In this document: positions 10,212 through 22,911 of the stretch, piece after piece
Position numbering within the stretch: the stretch's first letter is position 1
How the letters are laid out: every line of letters begins with the position of its first letter
Assembly (NCBI GenBank): GCA_024710585.1
Contig: JANJUM010000120.1
Span: forward strand, 1-42,658
Reading direction: 5' to 3'
Length of the DNA: 42,658 nucleotides
Source of the DNA: Desulforhopalus sp.
GTDB lineage: Bacteria; Desulfobacterota; Desulfobulbia; Desulfobulbales; Desulfocapsaceae
Notes under the pieces: generated by a model
The model's database searches: none
The model's input: only the letters and a program-made list of their open reading frames with translations
Told to the model about the DNA's origin: nothing
Position numbers and translations under genes: made by a program

Positions 10212-10267
10212 CGAAAAATTCCCTTGTGTATTTTTCCCGCTATGGTATAAAACTGACCTTCGCACAG

Positions 10268-10343
<76 letters not shown>

Positions 10344-10351
10344 CGAATTTT

Positions 10352-10390
10352 AAAGGGATTACAGACTTCCGGTCTGTAATCCCTTTTTTC
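10352..10390 (+). terminator. Rho-independent terminator after tRNA-Cys
   Basis: AAAGGGATTACAGAC-ttccg-GTCTGTAATCCCTTTTTT. Confidence 0.92.
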
Positions 10391-10525
10391 ATTTCCGCGT
10401 GCGGTGCAGGCACTGCCGCCGGACGACGCCATTCCCTTCACCGGCCGAAAAAAGCAAGGCAGTACTTACCCGAAAACACCCTGGCGGTCAAGAAGCCTGA
10501 GGCCCCGCCCAACCCCGGGCCTGTT

Positions 10526-13024
10526 TCACTGCACCGGAATGCCCCAGATCTCCTCCGAGTACTCCCTGATGGTGCGATCGGTGGAGAACTTGCCCATGCG
10601 CGCCACGTTGAGAATGGCCTTTCTCGTCCACTGCTCGCGGTCGAGGAAGGCGCGGTTGACCTCATCCTGGCAGGCGATGTAGGCCTCGAGGTCGAGGACC
10701 AGCAGGAAGGGGTCGTGGCGGCTCATCAGGCTGTCGACCACCGGCTGGAAGAGCTGGCGGTCGCCGTTGCTGAAGGTGCCGTCGCCAATCGCCTCGATGA
10801 CCGCGGCGATGCTCTCGTTGTTGCGGCAGACCATCTCCGGGGTGCGACTGCTGGTGCGGCGCTCGAACTCGGCCTCCTCGGCGGTCATGCCGAAGATGAA
10901 GATATTGTCCTCGCCGACCTCCTCGCGGATCTCGATATTGGCGCCGTCGAGGGTGCCGATGGTCAAGGCGCCGTTGAGCGAGAACTTCATGTTGCCGGTA
11001 CCGGAGGCCTCGGTGCCGGCGGTGGAGATCTGCTCGGAGAGGTCGGCGGCGGGCATGATGATCTCCGCCTGGGAGACGTTGTAGTTGGGCAGGAAGGCCA
11101 CCCGGAGCAGGCCCTGCACCCGCGGGTCCTTGTTGACCACCTCGGCGATGGAGGTGATCAGTTTGATGATCATCTTCGCCCGCGAGTAGGATGGCGCCGC
11201 CTTGCCGGCGAAAATGGCGGTGCGCGGGGCGAGGCCCTGCCGCTGGCCGTGAATGATGCGCTGGTAGAGGTGGATGAGGTGCAGTGCGTTGAGCAGTTGC
11301 CGCTTGTACTCGTGGATACGCTTCACCTGGATGTCGAACATCGAGTCGGGGTTGACCTCGACGCGGCAGAGGCGCTTGACGTAATCGGCGAGTCGCAACT
11401 TGTTGTCGAACTTGATGCGCTGCCACTCGGCGCGGAACTGGGGGTCATCGACATGGGCCTCGAGGCCGCGCAGCAGGTCGAGGTTGGTGATCCAGCCGTC
11501 GCCGATGCGGCTGGTGATCAGCCCGGCCAGGCCGGGGTTGATGTCGAGCAGCCAGCGGCGCGGGGTGATGCCGTTGGTCTTGGAGTTGAAGCGACCCGGC
11601 AGGAACTCGTGAAAGTCGGGAAAGATGCGCTCCTTGAGGAGGTCGGAGTGCAGGGCCGCCACGCCGTTCACCGAGTGGCTGCCGATCACCGCCAGATGGG
11701 CCATGCGCACCATCTTCACCGGTCCCTCCTGGATGATCGACATGTCGCGCAGCTTGCGCTCGTTGCCGGGATAGCGCTGCGCCACCTCGTCGAGGAAACG
11801 CTTGTTGATCTCGTAGATGATCTGCATATGGCGTGGCAGCACCCGCTCCATCATCTCCACCGTCCATTTTTCCAGGGCCTCGGGCATGAGGGTGTGGTTG
11901 GTGTAGGCGAAGGTCTTGACACAGATGTCCCACGACTCCTCCCAGCCAAGGCCTTCGATATCGAGCAGCAGGCGCATCAGCTCGGGGATGGCGATGGCCG
12001 GGTGGGTATCGTTGAGCTGCACCGCCACCAGGTCGGGAAACCTGGCGAAGGACGGGGTCTTCTTCTTGAAGCGGCGCATGATATCCTGGAAGGTGGCGGC
12101 GACGAAGAAGTACTGCTGCTTGAGGCGCAGTTCCTGTCCGGCGTAGTTGTGATCCGGCGGATAGAGCACCTTGGAGATGGTCTCCGAGCTGACCTTCGAT
12201 TCCACCGCCTTGATGTAGTCGCCACGGCTGAAATCGGTGAGATCGAGCTCGCGCGAGGCGTGCGCCGACCACAGGCGCATGTTGATGACGTGGTCGTTCT
12301 TATAACCGGGGACCATGATGTCGCTGGCCTTGGCCATGACGTCGCGGGTGTTGACCCACTTGGCGCGGTAGCGGCCGTGCTCGTCGATATAGCCGTTGAC
12401 ATGGCCGAAGAACTTCACCTTGAACACCGGCATCTGCCGCTCGAACTCCCATGGGCAGCCGTTCTGCAGCCAGTTGTCCGGCCCCTCCACCTGGTAGCCG
12501 TCCACCAGCTGCTGGAAGAAGAGGCCGTATTCGTAGCGGATGCCATAGCCGTAGGCGGGGATCTTGAGGGTGGCGATGGAGTCCATGAAACAGGCCGCCA
12601 GCCGGCCCAGGCCGCCGTTGCCGAGGGCGGCGTCCTCTTCCTGGCTGCGGATCTCGCTCAGCTCGAAGCCGAGTTCCTCCACCGCCTGGCGTACCTCGTC
12701 GAGAATGCCGAGGTTGATCATGCTGTTGCCCAGCGAACGGCCGATGAGAAACTCTAAAGAGAGGTAGTAGACGCGCTTTTTTTCCTTGGCGTAGAAGGTT
12801 TTCTGGGTGGAGATCCACTTCTGCACCATGAGGTCGCGCATGGTATAGGCGAGGGCCTTGTAGACGTCGGGTGCGCCGGAGCGCTCCGGGTCACGGCCCT
12901 GGAAGCTCATCAGGTGGTTGACGATATGCTCCTTGATCGCCGTGACGGTGGCGGCAAAGGAGGGCGTTCCCGCGCCATCGCCCCAGATGTTGCCGGGTTT
13001 TCCTGCATTGTCGAGCACCTTCAT
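10526..13024 (-). CDS. glgP: Glycogen/starch/alpha-glucan phosphorylase
   Basis: 832 aa; EASGTGNMKFSLNGALTIGTLDGANIEI PLP-site motif; VKRIHEYKRQLLN; SD GGAGGAACCAGCG before ATG. Confidence 0.96.
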   Translation of the reverse strand: MKVLDNAGKPGNIWGDGAGTPSFAATVTAIKEHIVNHLMSFQGRDPERSGAPDVYKALAYTMRDLMVQKWISTQKTFYAKEKKRVYYLSLEFLIGRSLGNSMINLGILDEVRQAVEELGFELSEIRSQEEDAALGNGGLGRLAACFMDSIATLKIPAYGYGIRYEYGLFFQQLVDGYQVEGPDNWLQNGCPWEFERQMPVFKVKFFGHVNGYIDEHGRYRAKWVNTRDVMAKASDIMVPGYKNDHVINMRLWSAHASRELDLTDFSRGDYIKAVESKVSSETISKVLYPPDHNYAGQELRLKQQYFFVAATFQDIMRRFKKKTPSFARFPDLVAVQLNDTHPAIAIPELMRLLLDIEGLGWEESWDICVKTFAYTNHTLMPEALEKWTVEMMERVLPRHMQIIYEINKRFLDEVAQRYPGNERKLRDMSIIQEGPVKMVRMAHLAVIGSHSVNGVAALHSDLLKERIFPDFHEFLPGRFNSKTNGITPRRWLLDINPGLAGLITSRIGDGWITNLDLLRGLEAHVDDPQFRAEWQRIKFDNKLRLADYVKRLCRVEVNPDSMFDIQVKRIHEYKRQLLNALHLIHLYQRIIHGQRQGLAPRTAIFAGKAAPSYSRAKMIIKLITSIAEVVNKDPRVQGLLRVAFLPNYNVSQAEIIMPAADLSEQISTAGTEASGTGNMKFSLNGALTIGTLDGANIEIREEVGEDNIFIFGMTAEEAEFERRTSSRTPEMVCRNNESIAAVIEAIGDGTFSNGDRQLFQPVVDSLMSRHDPFLLVLDLEAYIACQDEVNRAFLDREQWTRKAILNVARMGKFSTDRTIREYSEEIWGIPVQ

Positions 13025-13216
13025 CGCTGGTTCCTCCGCTATGGGTTGTTGCCGGAAGCGGCCGCCGAAACCCGTGGCCGGGCAGTCCCCCTTCCTGTGG
13101 ACAAAGGGGAAAACGAGACATATCTATTGTACCTGAACCCCTCCAAACTACAACATGGAGTTGCAGGATCGGCCCCAGGGCCGCAATATGGGGATGGTGT
13201 CACCCCCGCTTTCCCC

Positions 13217-13245
13217 TTGATGACAATGCCACGCAGTGGTATAAA
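13217..13245 (+). promoter_or_regulatory. Candidate sigma70 promoter for the TPR-met/cys operon
   Basis: TTGATG - 17 nt - TATAAA, about 50 nt upstream of ATG 13297. Confidence 0.5.
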
Positions 13246-13296
13246 CTGCGCTCGAAACGACAAGGCCCACAAAAAAATTCACCCCCCAGACCAATC

Positions 13297-13911
13297 ATGA
13301 GTAACAGCAAGGACGGCGCCAGCGCCGCAGTCAGGAACCGGGTGCTCGCCGCCGTCGCCATTTTCTTCCTCGGCTTCGTCGCCGGCGTCGCCTTCACCGT
13401 CTATAGAGGCGCTGTTCCGACCCAGGTCGCCGCAGAAGGAGGCGGGCATCCCGCCGCGCACGACGAGGACATGCACCGACTCATTGCCGAACTGGAAAAG
13501 GAGATCGCCGCCGGCGCCGACAGCGCCGAGGTATGGACCCGTCTCGGCAACCTTTACTTCGACACCGGCCAGCCACAGAAAGCCATCGCCGCCTACGAGA
13601 AATCCCTGGCCAAAAAGCCCGGCGACGCCAACGTGCTCACAGACCTCGGGGTCATGTATCGCAAGGCCGGCAAGCCGCACCAGGCCATCGCCAAGTTCGA
13701 GGAGGTAATGCGCCAGGACCCCGGGCATCTGCCATCGCGCTATAACAAAGGCATCGTCCTCGCCGGCGACCTCGGCGATTTTCAGGGCGCCATCGCCAGC
13801 TGGGAAGAGATGCTGCGCATCGACCCCCAGGCAACCAACGGCAGCGGCATGGCTATTGGCGAACTCATCGAAAAACTCAAAAAAGAAGCGGCTGCCGCCA
13901 AAAAGCCCTGA
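13297..13911 (+). CDS. Membrane-anchored TPR-repeat protein
   Basis: 204 aa; N-terminal TM segment (AVAIFFLGFVAGVAFTVY), TPR repeats (AEVWTRLGNLYFDTGQPQKAIAAYEKSLAKKPGDANVLTDLGVMYRKAGKPHQAIAKFEEV). Confidence 0.85.
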   Translation: MSNSKDGASAAVRNRVLAAVAIFFLGFVAGVAFTVYRGAVPTQVAAEGGGHPAAHDEDMHRLIAELEKEIAAGADSAEVWTRLGNLYFDTGQPQKAIAAYEKSLAKKPGDANVLTDLGVMYRKAGKPHQAIAKFEEVMRQDPGHLPSRYNKGIVLAGDLGDFQGAIASWEEMLRIDPQATNGSGMAIGELIEKLKKEAAAAKKP

Positions 13912-13935
13912 GCCCCCACGACGAAAGGAGCCCCT

Positions 13936-15213
13936 ATGAAATTCGAAACCCTCGCCATCCACGCCGGACAGACGGTCGACCCCCCTGCCCTGTCGCGGGC
14001 GGTGCCGCTGCACCGCACCGCCGCCTACCTCTTCAGGGACACCGAGCACGCCGCAAACCTCTTCGCCCTCAAGGAACTGGGCAATATCTACACCCGCATC
14101 GGCAACCCCACCCAGGACGTGCTCGAGCAGCGCATGGCGCGCCTCGAAGGCGGAGCCGCCGCCCTCGCCCTGGCTTCGGGGACCTCGGCGATCTTCTACA
14201 CCGTCATCAACATCTGCGCCCACGGCGACGAGGTGGTGTCCGCCGCCAACCTCTACGGGGGCACCTACACCCAGTTCGACTCCATCCTGCCGCAGCTCGG
14301 CATCAAGGTGAGGCTGGTTGATTTCGCCGACCTCGGGGCGGTGGCGGGGGCGATCAACGAGCGCACCCGCCTCCTCTACTGCGAGACCCTCGGCAACCCG
14401 GCCCTCAACATGACCGACATCGAGGCGGTGGCGCAGATCGCCCAGCGCCATCACCTGCCGCTGGTGGTCGACTCGACCTTCACCCCGCCCTGCCTGCTGC
14501 GCCCCCTCGAGCACGGCGCCGATATCGTGCTCCACTCGCTGACCAAGTGGATCGGCGGCCATGGCGTCGGCATCGGCGGCATCGTCATCGACGGCGGTCG
14601 CTTCGACTGGAGCGACGAGAAGTTCTCCCTCTACAACCAGCCCGACCCCTCCTACCACGGGCTGCGCTACGCCCACGACCTCGGCGAGCTCAACCCGCTG
14701 GCCTTCATCCTGCGCATGCGCCTGGTGCCCCTGCGCAACCTCGGCGCCTGCATCAGCCCGGACAACTGCTGGTCCTTCCTGCAGGGCATCGAGACGCTCG
14801 GCCTGCGCATGACCCGCCACAGCGACAACGCCATGGCGGTGGCCAGCCACCTATCCCGTCACGGCGGCGTCGCCTGGGTGCATTATCCCGGCCTGCCCGG
14901 CTCGCCCGGACATGACATCGCGCGGCGCTACCTCGGCAACGGCTATGGCGGCATGATCGCCTTCGGCATCAAAGGCGGGCTGGCCGCCGGCCGTCGCTTC
15001 ATCGACAGCCTGCAGCTCGTCTCCCACCTCGCCAATGTCGGCGATGCCAAGTCGCTGGCCATCCACCCCGCCTCCACCACCCACTCGCAGCTCAACGAGG
15101 AGCAGCTGCGCCAGTGCGGCATCGAGCAGGGCATGGTCCGCCTCTCCATCGGCATCGAGCATATCGACGACATCATCGCCGATATCGACCAGGCCCTGGC
15201 CAGGGCGGTCTGA
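13936..15213 (+). CDS. metY: O-acetylhomoserine sulfhydrylase (Cys/Met metabolism PLP enzyme)
   Basis: 425 aa; YTRIGNPTQDVLEQRMARLEGG, SLTKWIGGHGVGIGG PLP-lysine region. Confidence 0.92.
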   Translation: MKFETLAIHAGQTVDPPALSRAVPLHRTAAYLFRDTEHAANLFALKELGNIYTRIGNPTQDVLEQRMARLEGGAAALALASGTSAIFYTVINICAHGDEVVSAANLYGGTYTQFDSILPQLGIKVRLVDFADLGAVAGAINERTRLLYCETLGNPALNMTDIEAVAQIAQRHHLPLVVDSTFTPPCLLRPLEHGADIVLHSLTKWIGGHGVGIGGIVIDGGRFDWSDEKFSLYNQPDPSYHGLRYAHDLGELNPLAFILRMRLVPLRNLGACISPDNCWSFLQGIETLGLRMTRHSDNAMAVASHLSRHGGVAWVHYPGLPGSPGHDIARRYLGNGYGGMIAFGIKGGLAAGRRFIDSLQLVSHLANVGDAKSLAIHPASTTHSQLNEEQLRQCGIEQGMVRLSIGIEHIDDIIADIDQALARAV

Positions 15214-15238
15214 TGGCGGCATAGAGGAGGCAGAGGAC

Positions 15239-16375
15239 ATGACCGCCCCGGCAGCAGCCGACCACAGGAGGTTCTTCACCTTCGCCGAAGCCCCGGACCT
15301 CCTGCGGCTGGAGAGCGGTGCCACCCTCGGCCCGGTGACCATCGCCTACGAGACCTGGGGCGAACTCTCCCCAGGGCGGGACAACGCCATCCTCGTCGCC
15401 CACGCCTTCTCCGGCGATTCCCACGCAGCCAGTCACCGGCAGGCGGATAGCGGGGAGGACAAGCCGGGTTGGTGGGAGTTCATGATCGGCCCGGGCAAGG
15501 CCATCGACACCGACCGCTACTTCGTGCTCTGCCCCAACATCCTCGGCAGCTGCATGGGCTCCACCGGCCCCAGCTCGCCCAACCCCGACGATGGCAGGCC
15601 CTACGGGCTGGCCTTCCCGATGATGACCATCGGCGACATGGTGACCACCCAGAAGCGGCTCGTCGACCACCTCGGCATCGCCCAACTGCGCGGCGTCATC
15701 GGCGGCTCGGTGGGCGGCATGCAGGTGCTGGAGTGGATGGTGCGCTACCCGGAGGTGGTGCGCTCGGCGGTGGCCATCGCCACCACCATGCGCCACTCGG
15801 CCCTGGCCATCGCCTTCAACGAGATCGCCAGGCAGTCGATCATGGCCGACCCCAACTGGCGCCACGGCGACTATTACGGGGGCCGCGGCCCCGACATGGG
15901 CCTGGCGGTAGCCCGCATGGTCGGCCACGTCACTTACCTCTCCGACGAGGCAATGCGCCGCAAGTTCGGCCGCAAGCTGCAAGATAAGGAGAACTTTTCC
16001 TTCGGCTTTGACGGCGACTTCCAGGTTGAGAGCTACCTGCGCCACCAGGGGGAGAAATTCGTCAATCGTTTCGACGCCAACTCGGTGCTCTACATCACCA
16101 AGGCCGCCGACTACTTCGACATCGTCGAGCGCACGGCGCAACTGGCGCGGCCCGGAGACAGACCCGGCCAGCGCAGCCGCTACCTGGTGGTTTCCTACAC
16201 CTCGGACTGGCTCTACCCGACCTATCAGGCGCGGGAACTGGTGCGCACCTTGAAGCGCAGCGGCCAGGACGTCAGCTTCTGCGAGATCGAGGCCGACTGC
16301 GGCCACGACGCCTTTCTCATCCCCGATCAACGCCTGAGCACCCTGGTGGGAGGCTTCTTCGATGGTCTCGACTGA
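15239..16375 (+). CDS. metX: Homoserine O-acetyltransferase
   Basis: Start trimmed to ATG 15239 ([15 protein letters not shown]); [13 protein letters not shown] nucleophile elbow; ADCGHDAFL. Confidence 0.93.
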   Translation: MTAPAAADHRRFFTFAEAPDLLRLESGATLGPVTIAYETWGELSPGRDNAILVAHAFSGDSHAASHRQADSGEDKPGWWEFMIGPGKAIDTDRYFVLCPNILGSCMGSTGPSSPNPDDGRPYGLAFPMMTIGDMVTTQKRLVDHLGIAQLRGVIGGSVGGMQVLEWMVRYPEVVRSAVAIATTMRHSALAIAFNEIARQSIMADPNWRHGDYYGGRGPDMGLAVARMVGHVTYLSDEAMRRKFGRKLQDKENFSFGFDGDFQVESYLRHQGEKFVNRFDANSVLYITKAADYFDIVERTAQLARPGDRPGQRSRYLVVSYTSDWLYPTYQARELVRTLKRSGQDVSFCEIEADCGHDAFLIPDQRLSTLVGGFFDGLD

Positions 16376-17027
16376 CCCCGCCGCGCTGCGCTTCGACCTG
16401 CGCATCATCGCCTCGACCATCGAGCCGGGCAGCCATGTGCTCGACCTCGGCTGCGGCAACGGCGACCTTCTCGCCTGGCTGGCCGAGCACCGTCAGGTCA
16501 GCGGTACCGGGGTGGAGCAGGACAAGAACAAGGCCACCGCCTGCATCGCCCGCGGGCTCAGCGTGCTGCAGGGCGACCTCAACCGCGAGGTCGACGACTA
16601 TCCCGACAGCACCTTCGACTACGTCATCCTCAGCCAGACCCTGCAGCAGGTCTTCGAGCCGGCTCGGCTGCTCAGTTCGCTGGCGCGCATCGGCCGGCGG
16701 GTCATCGTCAGCTTCCCCAACTTCAGCCACTACTCGATCCGCCTGCAGCTGCTCTGCAACGGGGCCGCGCCGAAAAACGACCAGCTGCCTTATTCGTGGT
16801 ACGACACCCCCAACATCCGCGTCATCACCCTCAAGGACTTCCGCCGCTTCGCCCGCGACGTCGGCTACACCATCCTGCGGGAGATCGCCATCAGTTCCGA
16901 CCGCGCCGGCAGCGAGGGGCGCATCGTCCGCCGCCTCACCAATCTCCGCGCCACCTACGGCATCTTCATCATCGAAAAGACGCGCCGGGAAAAGGAACAG
17001 CCCCGACCCCACCGCCAACCCCTGTGA
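16362..17027 (+). CDS. metW: Methionine biosynthesis protein MetW
   Basis: 221 aa; [15 protein letters not shown], 14-bp overlap with metX. Confidence 0.92.
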   Translation: MVSTDPAALRFDLRIIASTIEPGSHVLDLGCGNGDLLAWLAEHRQVSGTGVEQDKNKATACIARGLSVLQGDLNREVDDYPDSTFDYVILSQTLQQVFEPARLLSSLARIGRRVIVSFPNFSHYSIRLQLLCNGAAPKNDQLPYSWYDTPNIRVITLKDFRRFARDVGYTILREIAISSDRAGSEGRIVRRLTNLRATYGIFIIEKTRREKEQPRPHRQPL

Positions 17028-17040
17028 GAGACACATCGCC

Positions 17041-18018
<978 letters not shown>

Positions 18019-18057
18019 GCCCTTGGGGACAACCCCGAGGGACATAGGAGAACGGCC

Positions 18058-18972
<915 letters not shown>

Positions 18973-19160
18973 GCCCCGCGGCGGGGCATGCGGCAGCGCA
19001 TGGCCCGCCGCGCCGACAGGCCTGGCAACACTCGCCCTCCGGGCGCGGCTGTCGCCCCATCGAGAAAAACGCACCGCAAACGTTGTTTTTTTGCCCAAGA
19101 GGGAATATTCTCGAGAGAGGCGATTGACATTCTTTTCCCAATGGTTGTCATGTTTTCACC

Positions 19161-20321
19161 ATGAGGCTCCAAGAGATGAACACGCTCCTCCCGCGCACGC
19201 TGCCGGTCCTGCTCCTGCCCGCCCTGCTCCTTCTCTTCCTCCTGCCCTCCCCCCTCCTCGCCGCCCAGGCGCCGAAAACCAGCGGCGACAAGACGGTGAC
19301 CGTCGAGGGTGTGGGAGCAAACAAGCAGGAGGCCCTGCTCCAGGCGAAGCGGGCGGCGGTGGAGGAGGGTATCGGCGTCATCCTCACCTCGCAGACCGAG
19401 GTGGAAAACTTCATGATGAAGAAGGACAAGGTGATCACCCAGAGCGTCGGCGCGGTGCGCAGCTACGATGTGCTCAAGGAGGAGCAGAAAGGCGGCGCCT
19501 GGCATGTCAAGATCAAGGCGGTGGTATCGCTCGACTCGATCACCGCCGACCTCATGGCCCTGAAGATCCTTCTTGCCGCCATGGACAAACCGCGCACCAT
19601 GGTGCTCATCCAGGAGGAGGGCGGCACCAACGCCGAGAGCACGGTGGTCGACTTCCTGCAGAAAAAAGGCTTCGACCTCGTCGACCCCGCCCAGGCGGCG
19701 GCGTTGATGTCCAAGGACGACCCCTTCATTCGCCGCGCCATCGAGGGCGACCCGGTGGCGGCGGCCAAGCTCGGCGCGGAGAATGGCGCCGAGTACGTGG
19801 TGGTCGGCAGCGTCAAGAAAAGCGTCCTGGCCGGCGAGGTGGTCAAGGACACCGGCATGAAATCCGGCCAGGCCAACCTGACCCTCAAAGTGGTCAACTG
19901 CTCCAACGGGCGCATCGTCGCCACCAAGTCGGCCTCGGCGGCGGCGGTGCACATCGCCGACGGCACAGCCATGGCCCAGGCGGCCACCAAGGCCGCCACC
20001 TCGCTGATGGACAAGAAGCTCTTCGAGGCGATGATCACCTCCTTCCAGGACACCCTCAACAACGGCGCCACCTACGAGGTGGTCATCTCCGGAGTCAAGA
20101 GCTACAGCCAGCAGAAAAGCGCCGCCAGAATCCTCGAGGACACCGAGGGCGTGGTCTCGGTCAGCAAGCGCGCCTTCGGCGGCGGTAAGCTCGAGCTGAC
20201 CGTCCTCTTCAAGGGCAACGCCGAGAGTCTCTGCGACCGCGTCGACAGCAAGCCGGTGGACGAAGCCAAGCTGCTGGTGACCAACATCACCGGCAACCGC
20301 ATCGCCCTCAACCTCCAATAG
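19161..20321 (+). CDS. FlgT-like secreted protein
   Basis: 386 aa; signal peptide; VTVEGVGANKQEALLQAKRAAVEEGIGVILTSQTEVENF resembles FlgT N-terminal domain. Start could be 19176. Confidence 0.65.
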   Translation: MRLQEMNTLLPRTLPVLLLPALLLLFLLPSPLLAAQAPKTSGDKTVTVEGVGANKQEALLQAKRAAVEEGIGVILTSQTEVENFMMKKDKVITQSVGAVRSYDVLKEEQKGGAWHVKIKAVVSLDSITADLMALKILLAAMDKPRTMVLIQEEGGTNAESTVVDFLQKKGFDLVDPAQAAALMSKDDPFIRRAIEGDPVAAAKLGAENGAEYVVVGSVKKSVLAGEVVKDTGMKSGQANLTLKVVNCSNGRIVATKSASAAAVHIADGTAMAQAATKAATSLMDKKLFEAMITSFQDTLNNGATYEVVISGVKSYSQQKSAARILEDTEGVVSVSKRAFGGGKLELTVLFKGNAESLCDRVDSKPVDEAKLLVTNITGNRIALNLQ

Positions 20322-20346
20322 TCACCGTCCAGACAAGGAACCCACG

Positions 20347-21729
20347 ATGAAGGCCACGGCAACCCTCTTTCTGGCACTCCTTTTCGCCTCGCTGCTGCCC
20401 TCGCCGGCCAGCGCCGAGTTCAGCAAGACGAAGATCGCCGTGCTCGACTTCCAGTTGCAGGGCGAGGAATTCGAGCATAAGGACATGGGCACCATCGTCG
20501 CCGAGTGGTTCACCACCGCCATGGTGCGCGAAGGCCGCTTCGACGTCGTCGAGCGGCGCCTGCTGGAGAAGATCCTCGGCGAGCAGAAGCTGGCCATGAG
20601 CGGCATCGTCGACGCGGAGAGCGCCACCCAGATCGGCAAGCTGCTCGGCGTCAAGGTCATCATCAGCGGCTCGGTGATGAAACTCAAGGACGTCACCGAG
20701 ATCAACGCCCGCATCATCGATGTCGAAAGCGCCTCGATCATTGCCGCCGAGAACGTGCGCAGCGCCGCCACCGGCCGGCTGCAGGATCTGGTGGTGGAGA
20801 TGTCCGAGAAGATCATCAAGAACTTCCCCCTCGAGGGCTACGTCGTCAACCGCAGCGGCGACTCGGTGACCATCGACCTTGGCCTGCGCACCGGGGTGAA
20901 GAAGGGCATGCGCTTCATCGTCTACAAGGAAGGGCAGATCATCAAGCACCCCAAGACCGGTGAAGTCCTTGACGTCGAGCGCATCGAGACCGGCAAGGTG
21001 ACCATCGACAGCGTCGCCCAGAAGATCTGCACCGCCAATATCGACGAGGAGGAAAGCCCCGGGGCGATCAACTATGGCCAGCAGGTGAAGAGTGTCGTCG
21101 ACATGACCCCGAAAAAGGCCCGTCTCACCGTCTCCCCGACCCCGGCCAGCGCCAAGGTGCGCATCATGAACATCTCCCGGACCTACGAGCCGGGCATCGA
21201 GCTCGAACCCGGCCCCTACCATGTCGAGGTTTCCGCCCCCGGCTACAGGACCGTGCGGGAGTGGGTGACCCTCGAAAAAAGCAGCGACAAGAATCTGCCG
21301 GTCAGCCTGGTGGCCGCCCCCCCGGGCAGCGAAGACAGCCAGCCGAAGGCTCAGGCGGTGAAGCGGGAGGCAGTAGCCGCTGCGCCGACCTCGGCCCCCG
21401 CGTCCCCGCCGCCACTAGCGCCGACACCCCAGCTCAGCGCCGAACAGTCGAAATATATCAAGATGCTCGAAGCCGGCGAACGGGAGTGGAAGGACGCCGC
21501 CAAGCAGCTGGTCAGGGCGAGATACCGCGACACGGTGGTCCTCGACGTCGTCGAGAGGGTGCTGCTGCGCAACTATCAGAGCGGCGACGACGACACCATG
21601 TCTTGGCTGTGCAAGGCCCTGGGCGCCTCGGGGCAGGGCAAGTACCGCGGCACCCTGAGCAAGGTGGCGGAGAGCGCCACCAGCCGCAAGCTCAAAGGGT
21701 ACGCGGAGAAGAGCCTGCAGCAGCTGTAG
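20347..21729 (+). CDS. CsgG-like / PEGA domain exported protein
   Basis: 460 aa; KIAVLDFQLQGEEF...GRFDVVERRLLEKILGEQKLAMSGIVD...GVKVIISGSVM (CsgG-like), FlgT C-like middle, PEGA repeat EPGPYHVEVSAPGYRTVREWVTL. Confidence 0.8.
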   Translation: MKATATLFLALLFASLLPSPASAEFSKTKIAVLDFQLQGEEFEHKDMGTIVAEWFTTAMVREGRFDVVERRLLEKILGEQKLAMSGIVDAESATQIGKLLGVKVIISGSVMKLKDVTEINARIIDVESASIIAAENVRSAATGRLQDLVVEMSEKIIKNFPLEGYVVNRSGDSVTIDLGLRTGVKKGMRFIVYKEGQIIKHPKTGEVLDVERIETGKVTIDSVAQKICTANIDEEESPGAINYGQQVKSVVDMTPKKARLTVSPTPASAKVRIMNISRTYEPGIELEPGPYHVEVSAPGYRTVREWVTLEKSSDKNLPVSLVAAPPGSEDSQPKAQAVKREAVAAAPTSAPASPPPLAPTPQLSAEQSKYIKMLEAGEREWKDAAKQLVRARYRDTVVLDVVERVLLRNYQSGDDDTMSWLCKALGASGQGKYRGTLSKVAESATSRKLKGYAEKSLQQL

Positions 21730-21811
21730 CGAGGCCGACACTTTCGCTGGCGGCCCGGCCCCCTTGTACAGGCTGGCCTGACCGCCGCAACGTTACCCTG
21801 GAGAATTCCCC

Positions 21812-22270
21812 ATGAAAAAGCCGCTGCTCGCCTCTCTACTGGTTCTAACGCTTGCGCTGCTGCCCTTCACCATGACATCGGCCGCCTCAAAAAGCATCGG
21901 CAAGGTCAAGGGGCTGCGCGGCCTGGTGTCGATCCAGCGCAATGGCAAGATGAAGCCGGCATTCCCCAACGACCTCATCTACCAGAGCGACGTCATCCTC
22001 ACCGGTTCCGACGGGGCCATCGGTATCCTCCTCGACGACAACACGCTCATTTCCATGGGGCCGATCAGCCGTGTCGCCATGGACAAATTCGCCTTTGAGC
22101 CGGCCACCAACGAATACGCCATGCGCCTTAAGATGCAGCACGGCACCTTCGTCTACCAGTCAGGCCTGCTTGGCAAGCTGGCGCCCCACGCGGTGGAGCT
22201 CGAAACCCCGGTGGGCCGCATCAGCATGCTTAAAGAAGACACGAGCTTCCGCGCCAAGATAGCCGAATAG
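21812..22270 (+). CDS. Small secreted FecR-domain protein
   Basis: 152 aa; signal peptide; GKVKGLRGLVSIQRNGK...DVILTGSDGAIGILLDDNTLISMGPISRVAMDKFAF...MQHGTFVYQSG. Confidence 0.85.
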   Translation: MKKPLLASLLVLTLALLPFTMTSAASKSIGKVKGLRGLVSIQRNGKMKPAFPNDLIYQSDVILTGSDGAIGILLDDNTLISMGPISRVAMDKFAFEPATNEYAMRLKMQHGTFVYQSGLLGKLAPHAVELETPVGRISMLKEDTSFRAKIAE

Positions 22271-22300
22271 CCGCCGCCCCATCCCCCTCCGGAGACGCCC

Positions 22301-22900
22301 ATGACCCGCACTATCCTCCTCGCCCTGTTTCTCGTCACCATGCTCGCCGGCTGCGCCACCAAGGAAAACCTCATCGTCCTCGACAAGACTGCCGACGGCA
22401 CCGTCGGCGCCCTGCAGGTCTCCACCGACAAAGGCTCCCAGGTGCTCGCCGAGAGCGGCACGGCAGTGCGCATCGAAAACCGCGACACCTCACCTTCGCC
22501 TCCTGCCCCGATCACCAGCGAGGAATCGCAGCGGCTCTTCGCCGACGCATTGCAGGTTCACCCGCTCATGCCGGAGAGTTTCCTCCTTTACTTCAAACTC
22601 AACTCCAACGAACTCACCGACGAATCGCAAAGGCTCATCGCCACTATCGTCGCCGCCGTACAGCGCAGGCAATCCAAGGACATCTCGGTCATCGGCCATA
22701 CCGACCGCCTCGGCAGCGACGAGCACAACCGCCGCCTCTCCATGGAGCGCGCCAAGGTGGTCTACAACTTGCTCAGCGCCGCCAGCATCGCCGAGAGCGA
22801 CATGACCATTATCTACCACGGTGAGGGCAACCCCCTGGTCCCCACCGCCGACAACGTCGCCGAACCCCGCAATCGCCGGGTCGAGGTCATGGTTCGTTAA
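22301..22900 (+). CDS. OmpA-family lipoprotein
   Basis: Lipobox LAGC; VIGHTDRLGSDEHNRRLSMERAKVVYNLL...NRRVEVMVR. Confidence 0.9.
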   Translation: MTRTILLALFLVTMLAGCATKENLIVLDKTADGTVGALQVSTDKGSQVLAESGTAVRIENRDTSPSPPAPITSEESQRLFADALQVHPLMPESFLLYFKLNSNELTDESQRLIATIVAAVQRRQSKDISVIGHTDRLGSDEHNRRLSMERAKVVYNLLSAASIAESDMTIIYHGEGNPLVPTADNVAEPRNRRVEVMVR

Positions 22901-22911
22901 AGGACGGGGCA

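Noticed and set aside
13279-14850. 523-aa minus-strand ORF opposite the TPR and metY genes
   Set aside because: Antisense to convincing metY and TPR coding sequences.
19124-19152. Sigma70 promoter upstream of the FlgT-like gene
   Set aside because: Good TTGACA but the element 17 nt downstream (GTCATG) is a poor -10.
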